From NCBI GenBank assembly GCA_023386885.1, contig JAEWIX010000011.1:34356-98355 (forward strand): 64,000 nucleotides of DNA, given 5' to 3'. The first letter of the stretch is position 1. Each line of letters starts with the position of its first letter. A model generated the notes under the pieces. That model made no database searches. It worked only from the letters and a program-made list of their open reading frames with translations, and was not told where the DNA came from. Source of the stretch: Pseudomonadota bacterium (lineage in GTDB: Bacteria; Pseudomonadota; Alphaproteobacteria; Rhizobiales; Xanthobacteraceae). Of the stretch, positions 61,940 through 64,000 are shown piece by piece. Both the position numbers and the translations under genes were made by a program.

Positions 61940-62710
61940 TCAGACGCTCATGCCGCCGTCCACCATCAGCGTGGTGCCGGTGGTGAAGCTCGAATCGTCG
62001 CTCGCGAGGTACAGCACCGAGCGGGCGATCTCCTCGGCGGTGCCGTGGCGGCCGAGCGGGATCATCGCGTTGAAGAACGCGGTGCCGTCGATGCCCATGG
62101 CGCGACCGAGCCCTTGCTCCACCGCGAGCTGAAAGCCGTTGTCGATCGGGCCGGGGTGGATGGTGTTGACGCGAATGCGGCGCGGCGCCAGTTCCTTGGC
62201 GAGGCAGCGCATCAGCCCGACCTGCGCGTGCTTCGCGGTGATGTAGGCATAGACGCCGGCATCGCCGCGCATGCCGGCAACGCTGGAGGTGATGACGATC
62301 GCGCCGCCGTCGTTCATGTGCGGTACTGTATGTTTCGCCGCGAGATACGCGCCGCGCACATGCACCGCCATCGCGCTGTCGAATGTCTCGTCGGGATATT
62401 CCGCAATCGGGCTGACGGTGCCGAAATTGCCGGCATTGGAGAACAGCACGTCGATCCTGCCGAAGCGTTCCACTGCGGCACGGACGTAATTCTGTGTCTC
62501 GGCCGCATCCGCCACGTCGGCGCGGACGGTCGCGACGCGATCCGGCGGCAGGTTAGCCGCGACAAGCGCCAGCGCGTCGGCATCGCGATCGACCAGCAGC
62601 ACGTACGCGCCGTGTTCGAGAAACAGTTGCGCGGTGGTGCAGCCGAGGTTGCCCGCGCCACCCGTGACGATGCAGGTCTTGCCGTTCAATTTTCTCACGC
62701 GGATGTCCAT
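61940..62710 (-). CDS. Short-chain dehydrogenase/reductase
   Basis: A 256-residue SDR. The cofactor motif is VTGGAGNLG, the NAG element is FSNAGNFG, and the active site is SSVAGMRGDAGVYAYITAKHAQV (S, Y, K triad). An aspartate after the second strand (VDRDADAL) favours NAD. The start ATG shares one base with the stop of the upstream aldehyde dehydrogenase (TGATG), so both are one unit. A longer overlapping frame to 63718 is a shadow of the dehydrogenase. Confidence 0.92.
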   Translation of the reverse strand: MDIRVRKLNGKTCIVTGGAGNLGCTTAQLFLEHGAYVLLVDRDADALALVAANLPPDRVATVRADVADAAETQNYVRAAVERFGRIDVLFSNAGNFGTVSPIAEYPDETFDSAMAVHVRGAYLAAKHTVPHMNDGGAIVITSSVAGMRGDAGVYAYITAKHAQVGLMRCLAKELAPRRIRVNTIHPGPIDNGFQLAVEQGLGRAMGIDGTAFFNAMIPLGRHGTAEEIARSVLYLASDDSSFTTGTTLMVDGGMSV

Positions 62711-64000
62711 CAGATCGGATAGTGGATCGGCCCATCCTGAATGGTGATCCAGCGCAGTTCGGTGAATTCGGCGATGCCGGCCTTGCCGCCGAAGCGGCCG
62801 TAGCCCGATGCCTTGACGCCGCCGAACGGCATCTGCGCCTCGTCGTGCACCGTCGGGCCGTTGACGTGGCAGATGCCGGACTCGATCCGCCGCGCCACCG
62901 CCAGCGCGCGATTGACGTCGCGTCCGAACACCGCCGCCGACAGTCCGTATTCGGTGTCGTTGGCAATCCGCACCGCTTCGTCGACGCTGCCGACCCGCAC
63001 CACGGTCACCACCGGGCCGAAGGATTCCTCGCGATAGATCCGCATCGAGGACAACACGCGATCCAGCACCGTCGCCTGAATGATGGTGCCGTTGATGCCG
63101 CCGCCGGCGGTCATCGTCGCGCCCTTGTCCACCGCATCCTTGATCAACTGGCCGATGCGGTTGGCCGCAGTGGGATCGACCACGCAGCCGAGCGGCGTCT
63201 TGCCGGCGACGGGATCTCCGGCCTTCAGGCTTTTCGCCTTCTCGGTGAGCTTGGCGACGAAAGCGTCGGCGATCTTCTCGTCCACCACGATGCGTTCGGT
63301 GGACATGCAGATCTGGCCCTGATTCATGTAGGCGCCGAACGCGGCGGCGGCGACCGCCGCATCGAGATCGGCATCGTCGAGCACGACGAACGGCGCCTTG
63401 CCGCCCAATTCCATCAGCGCCGGCTTGAGATGGCGCGCGGCGGATTCCGCGATGATGCGGCCGACGCGGGTCGAGCCGGTGAAGTTGACGCGGCGCACCG
63501 CGGGCTGCGCGATCAGCGTCTCGACAATCTCGGCGGCGGCGTCCGGTGCATTGGAGATGGCGTTGAGCACGCCCTTCGGCAGCCCCGCCTCGTTGAGGGT
63601 TTCGACGATCAGGCGATGGGTGCGCGGGCACATCTCCGATGTCTTCATCACCACGGTGTTGCCGCAGGCGAGCGGCGTCGCCAGCGAGCGGACGCCGAGA
63701 ATGACCGGCGCGTTCCACGGCGCGATCGACAGCACCACGCCGGCGGGCTGGCGCACCGCCATCGCCAGCGAGCCCGGCCGGTTCGATGGAATCACTTCGC
63801 CGCTGATCTGCGTGGTCAGCGCCGCCGCCTCGCGCAGCATGTCCGAGGCGAGGCCGACATTGAACATCGCCCAGCCGGCGGTCGCGCCGATCTCCGCGCC
63901 CATCGCCGCGACGAAATCGTTCGCCTTCGATTGCAGGATGTCGGCGGCCTTGGTGAGGATGGTGCGCCGTTCGCGTGGCGAGGCAACGGACCAGGTCGCG
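62710..64000 (-). CDS. Aldehyde dehydrogenase, vanillin/salicylaldehyde-like (5' end cut by window edge)
   Basis: About 430 residues are visible; the N-terminus lies beyond the window. The open frame continues through 64000 in the codons for SVASPRERRTILTKAADILQS, before the first in-frame ATG at 63903. Motifs include APWNAPVILGVRSLATPLACGN, FTGSTRVGRIIAESAA, catalytic ELGGKAPFVVL and NQGQICMSTERIVV. It groups by eye with vanillin and salicylaldehyde dehydrogenases. It would oxidise an aromatic aldehyde, in keeping with the adjacent cupin dioxygenase and SDR. Confidence 0.9.
   Translation of the reverse strand, partial: ATWSVASPRERRTILTKAADILQSKANDFVAAMGAEIGATAGWAMFNVGLASDMLREAAALTTQISGEVIPSNRPGSLAMAVRQPAGVVLSIAPWNAPVILGVRSLATPLACGNTVVMKTSEMCPRTHRLIVETLNEAGLPKGVLNAISNAPDAAAEIVETLIAQPAVRRVNFTGSTRVGRIIAESAARHLKPALMELGGKAPFVVLDDADLDAAVAAAAFGAYMNQGQICMSTERIVVDEKIADAFVAKLTEKAKSLKAGDPVAGKTPLGCVVDPTAANRIGQLIKDAVDKGATMTAGGGINGTIIQATVLDRVLSSMRIYREESFGPVVTVVRVGSVDEAVRIANDTEYGLSAAVFGRDVNRALAVARRIESGICHVNGPTVHDEAQMPFGGVKASGYGRFGGKAGIAEFTELRWITIQDGPIHYPI

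Noticed and set aside
61940..63718. 592-residue frame ending in the SDR
   Set aside because: Only the last 256 residues are the SDR; the upstream part is an out-of-frame shadow of the aldehyde dehydrogenase. The SDR start is the TGATG overlap.
1..64000. CRISPR arrays, tRNA or rRNA genes, insertion sequences, prophage
   Set aside because: I looked through the gaps and saw no regular spacer-repeat pattern, cloverleaf-like tRNA, rRNA or transposase. Short tRNAs could be missed by eye.

Overview
The window is high-GC (low-to-mid 60s percent by eye) alphaproteobacterial chromosome, most like the Bradyrhizobiaceae/Nitrobacteraceae (Bradyrhizobium, Rhodopseudomonas, Afipia, Nitrobacter). Clues are a Liv-type ABC system with a Tat-signal binding protein, homospermidine synthase with ornithine decarboxylase, rhizobial-style long ExbB, Irr-like TTTAGAA half sites, and long palindromic intergenic repeats. 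The genus is an inference. I saw no rRNA, tRNA, IS element, prophage or CRISPR.

Layout. 1-6403 (minus): livHMGF-type transporter, its binding protein and a ThDP-dependent acetolactate-synthase-like enzyme. 6590-18060: an iron island. It holds exbB-exbD-tonB with a divergent SecA-like ATPase translationally coupled to tonB, a Fiu/PiuA-type TonB receptor with a PiuC hydroxylase on the opposite strand, and a converging PepSY-DUF2271-DUF4198-ApbE set that looks like a flavin-based periplasmic reductase. 18369-25889: scattered singles (DUF3095 cyclase-like protein, DUF2147, MATE, GNAT, MFS, caspase-like protein, Fe/Mn superoxide dismutase). 26057-31007: a zinc locus with a perfect Zur-box-like palindrome, a small His-rich membrane protein, znuCBA-like genes, a CobW GTPase and a beta-propeller protein. 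31504-36560 (minus): polyamine genes (homospermidine synthase, ornithine decarboxylase) with an Rnk-like protein, a Rid protein, a GNAT and an attenuator-like leader. 36848-46741: M3 peptidase, DUF1007 plus NicO metal exporter, ferrochelatase, SPFH/NfeD pair, arabinose-5-phosphate isomerase, outer-membrane barrel. 46742-48254: 1.5 kb without convincing genes, carrying two palindromic repeats. 48255-60341: a sugar-type ABC transporter with an unusual permease-lactonase-like fusion, followed by alcohol and aldehyde dehydrogenases, a CoA transferase and a LysR regulator. 60356-64000: AraC regulator, cupin dioxygenase, SDR and a partial aldehyde dehydrogenase, probably aromatic breakdown.

How the parts fit. 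In the iron island the receptor brings ferric siderophore across the outer membrane using ExbBD-TonB, and the PepSY/DUF2271/DUF4198/ApbE set probably reduces or handles iron in the periplasm. The zinc locus is a coherent Zur regulon: uptake plus a metallochaperone. The large ABC cluster looks like import followed by hydrolysis, oxidation and CoA activation of an unknown carbon source. The strongest candidates for something undescribed are the SecA paralog inside the tonB operon, the permease-propeller fusion with its metal-site-dead paralog, and the ornithine decarboxylase leader.
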